Of a stretch of DNA of 37,619 bases, positions 36,975 through 37,619 are shown one piece after another. A model generated the notes under the pieces. It did not search any database and was not told the origin of the DNA. It saw only the letters and a list, made by a program, of their open reading frames with translations. This DNA is from Solirubrobacterales bacterium. GTDB taxonomy: Bacteria > Actinomycetota > Thermoleophilia > Solirubrobacterales > 70-9. The position numbers and the translations under genes are program-made. How positions within the stretch are numbered: position 1 is the first letter of the stretch; every line of letters begins with the position of its first letter. The DNA is taken from positions 1 through 37,619 of the forward strand of contig JAOPZF010000247.1 of the NCBI GenBank assembly GCA_025964255.1. The letters are read 5' to 3'.

Positions 36975-37619
36975 TCAGATCTTGTTCCGCTGGAGGAGCT
37001 TTTTGCCGATCACCATGCGCTGGATCTCGGAGGTCCCCTCGCCGATCAGGAGGAGCGGGGCGTCGCGGTAGAGGCGCTCGATCTCGTACTCCTTCGAGTA
37101 GCCGTAGCCACCGTGGATGCGGAAGGCGTCCTCGACGTTTTCCTTGCCCGTCTCCGAGGCCAGGAGCTTCGCCATGCCGGCCTCGAGGTCGGAGCGCTCG
37201 CCGGCGTCCTTCATCCGTGCCGCTTTGCGGGTGACCAGGCGGGCCGCCTCGAGGCGGGTCGCCATGTCGGCGAGCTTGAACGAGATCGCCTGGTGCTCGG
37301 CGATCGGCTTGCCGAAGGTTTTCCGCTCCTGGCTGTACTTCAGCGCCAGCTCCAAAGCCCGCTGGGCGATCCCGACGCCGCGGGCGGCGACGTTGACGCG
37401 GCCGACCTCGAGCGCGTCCATCATCTGCGAGAAGCCTTTGCCGAGGCCCTCGGGGCCGCCGAGGATGCGGTCGGGCGGGCATTTGTAGCCGTCGTAGACG
37501 AGCTCGGTCGTCTCGTCGCCCTTGTATCCCATCTTCTTGATCTTCGGCGGCTCCGTCATGACGGCGAACTTGCCCTCGTTGACTTCCTTCCAGGTCTCCT
37601 TCTCGGTGATGAAGCAGGT
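36975..37619 (-). CDS. acyl-CoA dehydrogenase, C-terminal part (5' end outside the window)
   Basis: The frame is open to the window edge, so the true start is beyond 37619; the ATG at 37559 is internal (it falls inside KFAVMTEPPKIKKMGYKGDETTELVYDGYKCP). Visible parts: the FAD/substrate core, GLGKGFSQMMDALEVGRVNVAARGVGIAQRALELALKYSQERKTFGKPI, and the C-terminal HGGYGYSKEYEIERLYRDAPLLLIGEGTSEIQRMVIGK with the catalytic Glu in EGTSEIQ. It oxidises an acyl-CoA to the enoyl-CoA with FAD. Next to a MaoC gene it could be methylsuccinyl-CoA dehydrogenase or a general short-chain enzyme. Confidence 0.93.
   Translation of the reverse strand, partial: TCFITEKETWKEVNEGKFAVMTEPPKIKKMGYKGDETTELVYDGYKCPPDRILGGPEGLGKGFSQMMDALEVGRVNVAARGVGIAQRALELALKYSQERKTFGKPIAEHQAISFKLADMATRLEAARLVTRKAARMKDAGERSDLEAGMAKLLASETGKENVEDAFRIHGGYGYSKEYEIERLYRDAPLLLIGEGTSEIQRMVIGKKLLQRNKI

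Noticed and set aside
1-37619. Prophage, transposon or genomic-island boundaries
   Set aside because: No integrase, transposase, tRNA gene or terminal repeat was seen.

Overview
The window is high-GC DNA (roughly 70% by eye) densely packed with genes. Many genes start at GTG or TTG, and several start codons sit exactly 7 nt after a -10-like hexamer (leaderless pattern). Together with a single-chain ethylmalonyl-CoA mutase of the MeaA type, ClpS, a sortase with an LPFTG substrate, an ECF sigma factor and many secreted proteins, this points to an actinobacterium, plausibly class Thermoleophilia (inference; no rRNA or marker gene is present).

Layout. 1-4740: the end of an unidentified gene, a small hypothetical protein, a nucleotide-sugar dehydrogenase (411-1658), clpS (minus) and a large secreted sugar-dehydrogenase-like beta-propeller protein (minus). 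4870-9545: cell-surface genes: an acyltransferase-3/SGNH fusion, two tandem CAP-domain secreted proteins, a sortase and an unknown secreted protein. 9628-15088: an ethylmalonyl-CoA mutase, a Fic protein with an AbiEi-like N-terminal half and repeat-rich promoter, a zinc-ribbon protein and an L-2-hydroxyglutarate oxidase. 15092-16287: an ECF sigma factor divergent from an LPFTG-anchored protein that has an anti-sigma-like cytoplasmic start. 16338-36007: a large exopolysaccharide locus. It holds two Wzy/O-antigen-ligase-like proteins, a hexapeptide acetyltransferase, a polyisoprenyl-phosphate sugar phosphotransferase, six GT-B glycosyltransferases, one GT2 glycosyltransferase, a Wzx-type flippase, a Wzc-type tyrosine autokinase, a secreted glycoside hydrolase and a DUF2334-type deacetylase. 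36018-37619: a MaoC hydratase, a small unknown protein and the C-terminal part of an acyl-CoA dehydrogenase.

How the genes fit together. The polysaccharide locus has a complete Wzx/Wzy-type set: priming transferase, glycosyltransferases, flippase, polymerase candidates and co-polymerase/kinase, with modification and trimming enzymes. The dehydrogenase at 411 could supply a uronic-acid nucleotide sugar. The metabolic genes (MeaA-type mutase, MaoC, acyl-CoA dehydrogenase) are consistent with an ethylmalonyl-CoA pathway, but they lie 25 kb apart and no crotonyl-CoA carboxylase/reductase is in the window.

Most unusual points: (1) glutamate codon choice switches from GAG to GAA at the membrane boundary inside at least three genes; (2) an LPFTG protein with two alternative starts, one adding an anti-sigma-like cytoplasmic segment, is divergent from an ECF sigma gene; (3) a single-gene AbiEi-Fic fusion has a direct-repeat/palindrome operator over its -10; (4) a fixed 7-nt spacing between -10 hexamers and start codons settles several starts. 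No tRNA, rRNA, CRISPR array, integrase or transposase was seen, and no gap between genes exceeds 300 bp.
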